Shown in pieces: positions 44,688-55,026 of a stretch of DNA of 64,000 nt; positions within the stretch are counted from its first letter, which is position 1; every line of letters begins with the position of its first letter. A program made the position numbers and the translations under genes. This DNA is from Paralithodes platypus. Taxonomy: Eukaryota; Arthropoda; Malacostraca; Decapoda; Lithodidae. Location of the stretch: positions 26,092,129 to 26,156,128 of the forward strand of contig CM064480.1 in assembly GCA_032716605.1 (NCBI GenBank), given 5' to 3'. The notes beneath the pieces were generated by a model. It ran no database searches, was not told where the DNA came from, and saw only the letters and a program-made list of their open reading frames with translations.

Positions 44688-45250
44688 TTTAGGGTAAAAA
44701 CACCCCGCTGGGCGGTACATATAAATTACCGCCTAGGCCGCTCGTAAGGTGTTAAGAGTAATATGAGTCATAAATACTAAAATACTATTGCCTATGCAAT
44801 TATCACAGCATACCTAAGTTATGGTTGCAATATTAACCCTCCCGCATCCAGCAACTTAATTATCTAACTTATGGTAAGACATTCTCTAATTTGCCATGAA
44901 ATATCAGGCTGGGCGAGTTTTCGAAGCCTTGTGTTTTTCTGTATTTTCATCCACCAGAATGCTGTTTATTGTGATGTATCATATGTCAATGGAAAGAGGA
45001 ATATTTATAGTACATGATAAAACAAAACAAAATGTAAATAAATCGAAATATGAAAGTTTAAATGAGTCCGGAATACAATTATTTCCCATGCAATTGTCTT
45101 CACACCGTCCTAGCTCTAAATTGTGAGTGATGACCATATATTTACTTTTGCTCAAATAATAGTATTTTTTCTCCTCTTTCCAAATCTGAAAACAGAAATT
45201 GTTTATCTTCAATAGTTCTCAAGCAGTGACCGATTTTTTTTTTTTTTTTT
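44688..45250. other. Unassigned AT-rich DNA
   Basis: No gene. TTAA plus CCCTCCCGCATC at 44833-44848 is matched in inverse at 50307-50322. 44960-45235 is a faint, diverged relative of the 397-bp repeats that follow. Confidence 0.45.
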
Positions 45251-46035
45251 TTATTGATATGGTTTATAACATTTTCGATTTATTTCGTTGCTACGAAGTG
45301 TATGGTTTTAAATTTAGGCTGTATGAATACGGCAAATAATGCTGATGAGTATAAAACAAACTAGAAGTTCCTAGGACAAATACTTTTTGCGCTATGAATA
45401 TTTGAAATGAAGAGCCAAAATGCGAATATTTATGCTTCACCCATCTCTGTTCCGGCGATGCTAGCCGGGTTCCGAGCTGTTCCCCACCTCGTGGTTGCGT
45501 TATTTGCTCGGATACGTATATAACTGTATATATCACCAGAATCGAAAAATTGTGCTCTTTCCAATGGTGAAAACAAAAATAATATAGCATAATTGGTTCG
45601 CGAGCTATGCGCAATTGTTTCCATGCAGTGACCGAAAAAGAAAAAAAATAGATATGGTTTATAACATTTTCGATTTATTTCGTTGCTACGAAGTGTATGG
45701 TTTTAAATTTAAGCTGTATGAATACGGCAAATAATGCTGATGAGTATAAAACAAACTAGAAGTTCCTAGGACAAATACTTTTTGCGCTATGAATATTTGA
45801 AATGAAGAGCCAAAATGCGAATATTTACGCTTCACCCGTCTCTTTTCCGCCAATGCTAGCCGGGTTCCGAGCAGTTCCCCACCTTGGCATTGGTTTATTT
45901 GCTCGGATACGTATATAACTGTTTATATCACCGTCATCGGATAATTATGCTCTTTCTAATGGTGAAAACAAAACTAATATAGCGTTATTGGTTCGCGAGC
46001 TATGCGCAATTGTTTCCATGCATTGTTATTGTTAT
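45251..46035. repeat. Tandem repeat, two units of about 397 bp
   Basis: GATATGGTTTATAACATTTT begins at 45254 and again at 45651. Both units run through TTCGCGAGCTATGCGCAATT to the end. Satellite-like and non-coding. Confidence 0.88.
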
Positions 46036-46090
46036 GTAAATATATGAGAATGTTTATACAGTTGTATATCTTTGCCACAATGTACAACAT

Positions 46091-46318
46091 TTATATAAAT
46101 ATATAAATATAATATATATATATATATATATTGATATTAGTGTAGCCAGGGAGGATATTTTCTTTCAGGCAGGTGAGATTAAAATAATAGGCACAGTTTG
46201 CATTATTGAGTTTTTTATTGATACTCTCAATTTTTCGTGTAGTTTTTCTGGTATTTTCAGGAAGTTGGTAGAGGAGGTTTGCAAATGGTTCCGACGTTTC
46301 AATGGGCATCATTATCAA
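46091..46318 (-). pseudogene. Penelope N-terminal ORF start, inverted arm
   Basis: Encodes PIETSEPFANLLYQLPENTR, the same N-terminus as the forward copy at 47799-47960, on the opposite strand. It runs into a TA repeat. Confidence 0.8.
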
Positions 46319-46597
46319 GGAGAAGTGAAGTTAGAAGGTGATAAGTCGAGTTTATATAGGCGATACAAGATCAAGAAAGGGATTATTGTGTGCTAGCTGC
46401 ACGCTGGTTGGCTAACCTAAGACTAGCTCTGGTAGGCTGGCCGGACGCAGGAGTGGGCGGGGCCTCTGCGTCGTTCATCTGCGTGTGTGGAGGGGGCATT
46501 CCTGGGGCATCATGGGGGGCCTCGCTGTGGAAGGGCGTGCCGTGGTGGTAAAGCCTGAGGTGTTGTTGTTGTTTACGAGGACATCAAGGAAGGGGAG

Positions 46598-47734
46598 ATG
46601 ACCGTTAGAGGACTCCTCGAAGGTGAATGCAGATATGTGGACGACATCTTCGTGCGTGTGAAGGACCCACAGGAGCTACGTGACCTTCAACAACGATTCA
46701 TCGCCTCTTCCAGTCTAAACTTCACCTTCGAGGAGTCCTCTAACGGTCATCTCCCCTTCCTTGATGTCCTCGTAAACAACAACAACACCTCAGGCTTTAC
46801 CACCACTGTCTACACCAAACCCACCAACAACGAATTATGTCTCAACGGCGAAAGTGAATGCCCCCAGCGATATTTACGATCCACCATCGCCGCCTACGTC
46901 AGGAGAGCCCTATCACACTGCACCTCCTGGCGAGACACTCACAAGGAACTCGAGAGGCTCACCCAGGTGCTTGTAAACAATGGGTACAGTAACTCGGACA
47001 TCGCCCACACCATCAACAAACACCTTGAAACATGGTACAAAAACGACATGCCTACTAATACAAACACTGAATACATAAAAATTTACTATAAAAACCACAT
47101 GTCCTCAGATCACAAAACAGACGAAAACATAATGAGAGACATTATCAGCAACAACGTTAAAACTACGAACCCTGACCAACACCTTAAACTCACCATATAC
47201 TACAAATCGAAGAAAACATCACAACTAGTCATTCGCAACAGCCCGGCTACCGCTAAGAAACCGTCACAAGAGGACCATGTCATATACCGACACACCTGTA
47301 ACAGTGAGGACTGTGGACCTCACACTTATGTCGGTTTGACAAGGACTCGTCTGTCACGTCGCCTTACCTTCCACCTTCAAGCCGGAGCTATCAAGGACCA
47401 CTACCACACATCCCCACACCATCAGGAACTCACCAGACCCGACTTAGATAAACACACCTCTATTCTTGATAAAGAAATAGACTCACGCCGCCTATTCATT
47501 CTTGAAGCTATATATATACAAACATACCAACCTACTTTAAACACACAAGCGGAATACAGCCAGATCCTACCCTCGGCACGCCCTTCCACAGCGAGGCCCC
47601 CCATGATGCCCCCAGGAATGCCCCCTCCACACACGCAGATGAACGACGCAGAGGCCCCGCCCACTCCTGCGTCCGGCCAGCCTACCAGAGCTAGTCTTAG
47701 GTTAGCCAACCAGCGTGCAGCTAGCACACAATAA
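46598..47734 (+). pseudogene. Penelope-like RT C-terminal half and GIY-YIG endonuclease
   Basis: Starts at the YVDDIFVRVKD box, so the N-terminal RT is missing. It includes LPFLDVLV, VYTKPTN, the long helical linker and the GIY-YIG domain (HTCNSEDCGPHTYVGLTRTRLSRRL, LQAGAIKDHY). The Pro-rich C-terminus is encoded in the pseudo-LTR. The frame is open, but as a truncated gene it cannot act alone. Confidence 0.87.
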
Positions 47735-47965
47735 TCCCTTTCTTGATCTTGTATCGCCTATATAAACTCGACTTATCACCTTCTAACTTCACTTCTCCTT
47801 GATAATGATGGCTGCGCCCATTGAAACGTCGGAACCATTTGCAAACCTCCTCTACCAACTTCCTGAAAATACCAGAAAAACTATACGAAAAATTGAGAGT
47901 ATCAATAAAAAACTCAATAATGCAAACTGTGCCTATTATTTTAATCTCACCTGCCTGAAAGAAAA

Positions 47966-47970
<5 letters not shown>
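47735..47970 (+). repeat. Penelope 2 pseudo-LTR end and ORF start
   Basis: Leader, hammerhead-like motif (47794-47831) and the first 56 or so codons of a tandem ORF, cut by (TA)n at about 47970. Confidence 0.8.
47794..47831 (+). other. Hammerhead-ribozyme-like motif, Penelope 2
   Basis: CCTTGATAATG, an ATGG/CCAT stem, TGAAACGTCGG. Same layout as in Penelope 1, with the same altered core base. The inverse copy is at 46290-46324. Confidence 0.5.
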
Positions 47971-48030
<60 letters not shown>

Positions 48031-48260
48031 TATATATAAAAAATAAATGAAATAAAAATATAAATAAAATGAAATAAATAAAATAAAATAAATAAATATA
48101 TAAATAAAATAAAAATGTAATAATAATATAAATACTCGATTATGGGCCTTGGGCTTGCTCGGGACCTTGGGGCTGATCCGCTAGACACCCTGGGGAACAG
48201 GAATAAAAAGAAAAAACAAAAAATATATATATACCGGGTATATATATATATATATATATA

Positions 48261-48310
<50 letters not shown>

Positions 48311-49026
48311 CAGGGTGTTCAGAAAACATGTGTACAAAATGAAATGGGTGATAGGGAACACAGAATTAAACATTTTGTACTCCATGGAGGTATGTCCAGA
48401 AATGCTTCCTTGCGGTGCTACAGGGTAGACAGTTTCAACGTAATTTCCCTAAATTTGTACCCTAACTTCTCTGTGAGTAATCCGTTTACATACAAACATG
48501 GTAATTTAATGTACACAACAGTATAAACATTACTTTATTAATGTCAGTACACTGCAAAAACAAAAGAACATTAAATTGAAGAGAAGATTAACAATCATTA
48601 ATCATCAGTCAGAACTGTTTACTGAACGAAGATGTCTTATGTCATACTGTTGTGTACATTAAATTACCATGTTTGTATGGAAACGGATTACTCACAGAGA
48701 AGTTAGGGTACAAATTTAGGGAAATTACGTTGAAACTGTCTACCCTGTAGCACCGCAAGGAAGCATTTATGGACATACCTCCATGGAGTACAAAATGTTT
48801 AATTCTGTGTTCCCTATCACCCATTTCATTTTGTACACATGTTTTCTGAACACCCTGTATATATACTGTATATATAAATAAAATAAATAAAATAAAAAAT
48901 ATAATAATAATATAAATACTCGATTATGGGCCTTGGGCTTGCTCGGGACCTTGGGGCTGATCCGCTAGACAGCCTGGGGAACAGGAATAATAAAGAAAAC
49001 AAAATATATATATACCGGGTATATAC

Positions 49027-49075
<49 letters not shown>

Positions 49076-49287
49076 TATACTGTGCATGGGGGCGGTTCGT
49101 TCGTGGCCACCCCTTCGGGGATCACGGCGTCAGGCAATAGATAGATAGATTATACTGTATATATAAATAAAATAAATAAAATAAAAAATATAATAATAAT
49201 ATAAATACTCGATTATGGGCCTTGGGCTTGCTCGGGACCTTGGGGCTGATCCGCTAGACAGCCTGGGGAACAGGAATAATAAAGAAA

Positions 49288-49327
<40 letters not shown>

Positions 49328-49680
49328 CAGTATATATACTGTATATATAAATAAAATAAATAAAATAAAAAAATATAATAATAATATAAATACTCAATTA
49401 TGGGCCTTGGGCTTGCTCAGGACCTTGGGGCTGATCTGCTAGACACCCTGGGGAACAGAAATAACAAAACAAATATATACGGTATATATACTGTATATAA
49501 AATAAATAAAATGAACATAAATAAAATGAAATAAATAAAATAAAATAAATAAAAACTAATCAATCAAATATATAAATATTTAAATAAAATACAAAATATA
49601 ATAATAATATAAATACTCGATTATGGGCCTTGGGCTTGCTCGGGACCTTGGGGCTGTTATATACTGTATATAGGCTATAT
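47971..49680. repeat. SINE-tail/TA satellite
   Basis: At least five units, at about 48130, 48925, 49215, 49400 and 49620. Each has the SINE 3' end (GGGCCTTGGGCTTGCTCGGG ... GGGGAACAG), an AATAAA-rich spacer and a TA tract. One unit carries the RTE 3' end with (GATA)n at 49081-49151. The MITE at 48311-48857 interrupts one TA tract. Confidence 0.85.
48311..48857. mobile_element. Palindromic mariner-like MITE
   Basis: The ends CAGGGTGTTCAGAAAACATG and the exact inverse are flanked by TA. The arms are about 215 bp and nearly identical, as shown by the same 60-residue open frame on both arms (48344-48526 plus, 48642-48824 minus). The loop is about 115 bp. No transposase. Confidence 0.93.
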
Positions 49681-50322
49681 ATTATATATATATATATATA
49701 TAATAATAATATACTGTAATATAACTAAAATTCCATAGAGTACTTACAATACTTCCTGTAAGCATTCCTGTGACATCTTCGTGATTATAATGTATTTATT
49801 TCGTAGGCAGTATTTATTGATAAATATATTTGTCTTTCAAGCAAAAAATAGTGTAAAGTCATCAATGATACCTAGACAAAACTGCATCAATACTCAAGGG
49901 GTTAACCAAGATTCACTCCCCTCAGTCACCAAAAGTCACAAGTAACATCTTATATACATATATAGTTCGAATTATTCACTAAACACTTTCACTGGGTAGA
50001 TGAAATAATCCATAATTGCCTGCCTATAGCTAGGCATGGTGGGCCAGAGGGAGGGAGCCCAGAATTTAAAGGGCCGGGACCCTGCCTCACAGTCTGGGGG
50101 CCAGGAAACTACTGACTTTACAGAGGGACGCTATGGGGTTGCTAGATACTTCCTTTTGTAACTTACTGATGCCTAACTTACCAGTCCAAATCGAGTCATA
50201 AACTTATTTTTGGCGAATATTTCTAACTTACAGGTGGCATTATGACGCGATTGCGTCATACGAGCACTCTTGGAGGGGTGGCATTATGACTCGATCGCGT
50301 CCTATAGATGCGGGAGGGTTAA
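49681..50322. other. Unassigned DNA ending in TTAA-flanked inverted end
   Basis: No gene. GATGCGGGAGGG TTAA at 50307-50322 mirrors 44833-44848. A GTGGCATTATGAC motif is repeated at 50233 and 50278. Confidence 0.45.
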
Positions 50323-51275
50323 GAACAAGTGTCAAATGTCACATACTTTATTTTGTACATAGTCGGAGTCACAAGCCTAGTGACATACATTATATGTTCA
50401 GTAACTCACGCTAGTTGTGATTTTGTGTACTCGGTTAAGCAGTCACCCTGTGCGGGCCTTATAATCTGAGTCAATAACGTCACACTCTTAGTGATATTAT
50501 AATCTAAGTCATGTTGAGAATCAGGTATTCGCCAACAAGGTGGGTTATACATAAGCAGTATCTTTAAGCACACATCTGCTTACTCTTTCATATTTTTATA
50601 TCTGTAAAAGCATTTACATATTGAAGAATACACGTTATTGTAAGTATACAATAAATATTTGAGTTGTCTTGGTGTTTCTGTGAAACCTTTGGATTTTGAG
50701 TTGGGAATACTTTCGGAGAGCGGGTTTTTAAGGGTCATCAGTACGAATGTCCACCCAGTCTTAGAATTCTGGCAGTTCGTCAATGACGAAGGGGCCACTA
50801 TTAAATTATAGGTTTGATCCCCAAGGGGAAGAGAGAAAACCTAATATTTATGAGTGGCCCCGGAGTCATTGACAAGTTCGGCCTTTCCACCATCCCCTTC
50901 CCATTCGTTGATATTTTGAGAATTCTTGATATATCATTGAAAGACGAAATGACGCGGGGGTCCCGATGTCAGGCTGCGCACACCAAGAATATCCACGATT
51001 GTTGGAAGCTGTTTTTGACAACTTTAGTGTATTATTATTAGTTTATATTTTTTCTAAAAAAAATCTTTAGTGGTACCCGATCATTATGGCGATTCCATAA
51101 GAGATTAAGTGTGCACTTATGATGCGGGCCCCATCAAGCTACCTGCGCGGGCATTTCAAATGTGCGAACACAGGAGTTTGAAAGGGTGCCTTCCTTTAAG
51201 GCAGTTCGTCAATGACTCCGGGGCCACTCATAAATATTAGGTTTTCTCTCTTCCCCTTGGGGATCAAACCTATAA
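50323..51275 (+). repeat. DIRS E 3' UTR, complementary region and inverted terminal repeat
   Basis: 3' UTR to about 50770. Complement of the 5' end 50771-50805; 50806-50873 is the exact inverse of the outer 3' end 51208-51275 (68 bp). Between them is an inverted copy of the 5' repeat. Confidence 0.9.
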
Positions 51276-51502
51276 TATACATATGTATAAAGGGAACAAC
51301 AATCCCTGGGGAGCCACAGGCAGCCTCTGCTTTATATTTATAGATATTTTTATATATATGGGGAGCCACAGGCCATCCCTACTTTATCTGTAAATATATA
51401 TATTTATTTATATATATGGGGAGCCACAGGCAATCCCTACTTTATCTGTAAATATATATATTTACTTATATATATGGGGAGCCACAGGCAATCCCTACTT
51501 TA

Positions 51503-51577
<75 letters not shown>

Positions 51578-51604
51578 GGGGAGCCACAGGCAATCCCTAC
51601 TTTA

Positions 51605-51675
<71 letters not shown>

Positions 51676-51756
51676 GGAGCCACAGGCAATCCTTTATCTG
51701 TAAATATATATTATTTATATATATGGGGAGCCACAGACCATCCCTACTTTATCTGT

Positions 51757-51802
<46 letters not shown>

Positions 51803-51855
51803 ATATATATATATTTATTTATATATATGGGGAGCCACAGGCAATCCCTACTTTA

Positions 51856-51914
<59 letters not shown>

Positions 51915-51999
51915 GGGGAGCCACAGGCAATCCCTACTTTATCTGTAAATATATATATTTATTTATATATATGGGGAGCCACAGACCATCCCTACTTTA

Positions 52000-52048
<49 letters not shown>

Positions 52049-52099
52049 TTATATATATGGGGAGCCACAGGCAATCCCTACTTTATCTGTATATATATA
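51276..52099. repeat. TA-rich minisatellite with GGGGAGCCACAGGCAATCCC units
   Basis: At least nine units of GGGGAGCCACAGxCxATCCCTA with CTTTATCTG and TA tracts of varying length. Lies exactly between the 3' ends of DIRS E and DIRS F. Confidence 0.95.
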
Positions 52100-52619
52100 T
52101 TATAGGTTTGACTCCTGTAAGGAGATAAAGAAAACCTAATATTTAGTAGTGGCCCCGTAATCACTGACGAACATGCCTATTACATAAGGCATCCTCTTCA
52201 AACACTAATCCGCCGTAGTTTGAATCTACCGCGCAGAGCATTTAAAAACTGAGGAGCCTTCATCATGAGCGCATGCGACCTCACTCATGGCTTCAGTCAT
52301 TATGAATTATGAAAAAACTTTGTAAAAAATAAAAACAAAATGAAAATAAGAATAACTATCCAATAAGCTTTCCATCATATCGTGGATGTACTTGTGTGGA
52401 TCTTTGACCAGACGCTGATTCAGGCGTCATTCTTCCTTCACTGACATATCAAGTAAACCAAAATCCTTAATACATCAACGAATGGGAAGGGGATGGTCGG
52501 GAGGGCCCCAGTCGTCAATGATTACGGGGCCACTACTAAATATTAGGTTTTCTTTATCTCCTTACAGGAGTCAAACCTATAATTTATTAGTGGCCCCTCC
52601 ATCATTGACGAACATGCCT
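52100..52619 (-). repeat. DIRS F 3' terminal module
   Basis: 52100-52170 is matched in inverse by 52512-52582 (71 bp). 52583-52619 is the inverse of the 5' terminus. About 52142-52440 is an inverted 5' repeat. The outer 3' end carries TTTAGTAG where the 5' end has TTTATTAG, and the complementary region copies each version separately. Confidence 0.9.
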
Positions 52620-53175
52620 GATTTCTAAGACTGGAGGGGGACATTCGTAATCATATCATAACTCTAGCAAAGCAGATAATCAAACAACCACATAGTATTC
52701 TTACTTTGAAAATATATTTAAATACGGCGGCGACCATATAAATACAAAAAAGGGGTTCAAGCAGGTGCGTGCTTCAAAGAAGCCTGCTTGACAAAAAAGG
52801 GTAACCCTGGAGATTCTGTGAACAGATCTGTAGTTACAAAGGCACCCCACTCAACGAGTGGTGACAAAAATAACAAGTTATAAGTTTACATGTGCACATA
52901 ATAAACCCCAAAATATTTGTGAAAATAATTTGCAAAAGATCTCCACTGTTTAATACTAAATTGCTTTCACAGCTAAAACTACTATAACAACCCCGTTGTT
53001 TTGTACTAACATTGTACTAGCACAATTTCTCGCAGAGAAATTTTCATATCACATTAACCATAAATTGTATCACAGCTCTTACACTCCGGCGGGGTCTAGG
53101 GTGTCCTATGTTACACTGACTGCACCCCCCCCCCCCCTTTTCCTTGAAAGTAAACAAAAGTGACTGAAGGGCCAC
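52620..53175 (-). other. DIRS F 3' UTR
   Basis: Non-coding, with a long C-run (53127-53139, G on the coding strand). Conserved with A, B and D. Confidence 0.7.
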
Positions 53176-55026
53176 CTAGACCCTCTGCCTTAAAGCTATA
53201 CATGGTAAGGAAGGTTTGTCTAGAGCAACTGACAAGTATCTAGTCAAAAACGTATGATTAGACGCCCACAACTGTGTGGACGAAATATCTTCTACTGAAA
53301 AATTCTTCAGGAAACGTAAAGAGGCTGCCCATTTGCGTAAATCGTGGGCCCTACCCACAACGCCGGGATTACTCTCTTTAATGACTTCGACCAGAAGAGA
53401 AGCTAATCTCCGTTTCAGTAAGCGTTTACCCGTACTCGCTACCCATAAAGCACCTTGGGGGTTTAGAGGAGGAGCCACTCTCAAATATTTGGTTAGAGCT
53501 TGCACTGGACATAGATTATGGTGCACCTTTCCCCTTTTTAACGCCGGCACCGTGAACTCAGAAAACACGTGTGCACTGTGCTCATTCTTGGCTACAAATC
53601 CCGGGGAATGTGCAATGTGAATACATTCATTAAGTCTACCAAACCTAAGGCAATAAGGTGTGTTGCTCATCGCCGCCAGCTCAGACACTCTGTTCCCGGT
53701 GGCCAAAGCCAAAAGGAATACAGCCTTTTTTAAGAGTAATGCAAAATCTGCAGTATTTTGGTACAGACGAGAGTGAAGTAAAGACAATGCCTTGTCCAGA
53801 GACCAAGTAGGCATGAGCTGACGGGGAGGTGGGCGGAGTTTAAAACATGCCCTCATAAAACCTGTTTCCTCCGCTACCGGTATGAAGAGACCTGTAAGGT
53901 CTAAAAAGGGCACTCTAATCGCAGTTAAGTGATTTTTTAACGTTACCACAGATAAACGTTTCTGCTCAAACAGATAATTTAAATAATTGAAAACTAATGC
54001 TACTGAGGGCACAGTCTGTTCTGTTCTAATGATCCAAGAAGTAAAGGTTTGCCAATGTGATTGATACTGTCGTTTCATAGACTGAGTATATTGATTTAAT
54101 AATTTATTGGTCACATCTCTACCGTATGGTGCTAGCCACTTGGCCTCCTGAATGTCCATAATGCAAAAGTCAGCGAGGTCGCTAGGTTGCCAATCGTGTC
54201 TAAGTGGAAATACCCGACCGGGAGCGACACCGGGTGCGGGCACCACGTCTTTAATTGCTGGTACCACAACTGCGCCGGCCACAGGGGCGCGACTAGCGAG
54301 ACTAAGCCTCGATAATCTCGTAGTTTGTTCACTACGTGGCACATTAGTGACGCGTCTGGCGGCGGAAACAGATAGATGGAGCTCCATCTGTTCCAGTCTG
54401 TCACTAGGGCGTCTGGCCCCCCTGCCGGCGTTTTCGTCCGGCGGGTGAGGTATAGAGGGAGTTTGTGAGTCCCCTCGGATGCAAACAGATCCACTTGTGG
54501 ATGGTAGAGCTCTGCAATCATTTGGTTGAAAATGGGTTGCTTGAGCTCCCATTCTACTGTCGTGCTCTGTCTCCGGGACAGAGCGTCTGCCCAGACGTTT
54601 GCTACGCCTGGGAGATAAGATGCGTGAAGATAAATGTCTAGTCTGTTGGCTAGAGTAAAAATCTCTTCCGACACATTTAGCAACTTCCTTGACCTCGTTG
54701 ACCCCTGTTTCTGAATACAGTGAACTGCGTTCAGATTGTCCATTCTGAAGGCCACCGACTTGCCCCTTAAAGCAGGGCCGTGTGCCTGAAGGAAATACAA
54801 GGGGACTAGTAATTCTTTGACATTGATGTGGGAGATTTCTAAGTGGGACCAAAGCCCCTGACCCTGGTGCCCCTGATTTGACTGAAATCCCCAACCTATT
54901 GTGCCTGACGCATCCGTGTCTACCCATACTGTTGGCGGAGGAGAGGTCCATGACATTATTGAGTGCAACGTTTCCCTCTTCGCCCAGACCGCTAGTAAGG
55001 TGTGGATTAATTTTGGGATGGGCCAT
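53176..55026 (-). CDS. DIRS tyrosine recombinase (copy F), intact
   Basis: Open for 616 codons. The first 300 or so overlap RNase H in the -1 frame (54132-55026) and are Ser/Arg-rich without a known domain. Next is the N-terminal SAM-like domain (YTQSMKRQYQSHWQTF). The catalytic domain follows, with Arg446 (GNRVSEL), His561-x-x-Arg564 (HDLRKW) and Tyr597 (HTFLTRYLS). It would integrate the circular intermediate. The translation start is unknown; upstream the frame is broken only by one TAA at 55207-55209, where copy A has GAA. The product may arise by frameshifting or internal initiation. Confidence 0.9.
   Translation of the reverse strand: MAHPKINPHLTSGLGEEGNVALNNVMDLSSANSMGRHGCVRHNRLGISVKSGAPGSGALVPLRNLPHQCQRITSPLVFPSGTRPCFKGQVGGLQNGQSERSSLYSETGVNEVKEVAKCVGRDFYSSQQTRHLSSRILSPRRSKRLGRRSVPETEHDSRMGAQATHFQPNDCRALPSTSGSVCIRGDSQTPSIPHPPDENAGRGARRPSDRLEQMELHLSVSAARRVTNVPRSEQTTRLSRLSLASRAPVAGAVVVPAIKDVVPAPGVAPGRVFPLRHDWQPSDLADFCIMDIQEAKWLAPYGRDVTNKLLNQYTQSMKRQYQSHWQTFTSWIIRTEQTVPSVALVFNYLNYLFEQKRLSVVTLKNHLTAIRVPFLDLTGLFIPVAEETGFMRACFKLRPPPRQLMPTWSLDKALSLLHSRLYQNTADFALLLKKAVFLLALATGNRVSELAAMSNTPYCLRFGRLNECIHIAHSPGFVAKNEHSAHVFSEFTVPALKRGKVHHNLCPVQALTKYLRVAPPLNPQGALWVASTGKRLLKRRLASLLVEVIKESNPGVVGRAHDLRKWAASLRFLKNFSVEDISSTQLWASNHTFLTRYLSVALDKPSLPCIALRQRV

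Larger units (their letters stand above)
46131..47970 (+). mobile_element. Penelope-like element 2, with inverted 5' arm
   Basis: The right part (46615-47970) is a forward element: RT core, GIY-YIG, pseudo-LTR and the start of a tandem ORF. The left part (46131-46614) is inverted and composite: the inverse of about 47585-47960, then the inverse of about 46729-46805. Both ends lie in TA runs. Confidence 0.87.
28559..51275 (+). mobile_element. DIRS1-like retrotransposon copy E (second family), heavily nested
   Basis: The 5' terminus TTTAATAGTGGCCCC is at 28559 and the 3' terminus CCTATAA at 51275. The complement of the 5' end lies at 50771-50805. Gag, RT-RNase H and recombinase lie between 30337 and 37550. 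Insertions: 32162-33056, 35160-35719, and everything from about 37787 to about 50322, including DIRS D. The proteins are clearly diverged from those of copies A, B, D and F. Both ends adjoin the same minisatellite. Confidence 0.88.

Noticed and set aside
38151..44697. Telomere-like motif at the DIRS D target (TTAGGG)
   Set aside because: Only a single unit is present and it is better explained by the symmetric target site.
44896..45212. Short frames in the AT-rich region
   Set aside because: No motif, no conservation and atypical composition; likely chance.
48344..48824. Mirror-image 60-residue frames at 48344-48526 and 48642-48824
   Set aside because: They are arms of one palindromic MITE with no known domain.
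51276..52099. Regularly spaced repeats that resemble a CRISPR array
   Set aside because: Spacers are TA runs of low complexity, unit length varies, and no cas genes exist; this is a eukaryotic minisatellite.
51474..52139. Long frames of Tyr-Ile repeats, also at 28180-28675, 47721-48342 and 60868-61089
   Set aside because: They are translations of (TA)n microsatellite, not genes.
53176..55026. Tyrosine recombinase as a phage or integron integrase
   Set aside because: It is linked to RT-RNase H and gag inside paired DIRS ends, and the surrounding DNA is eukaryotic.
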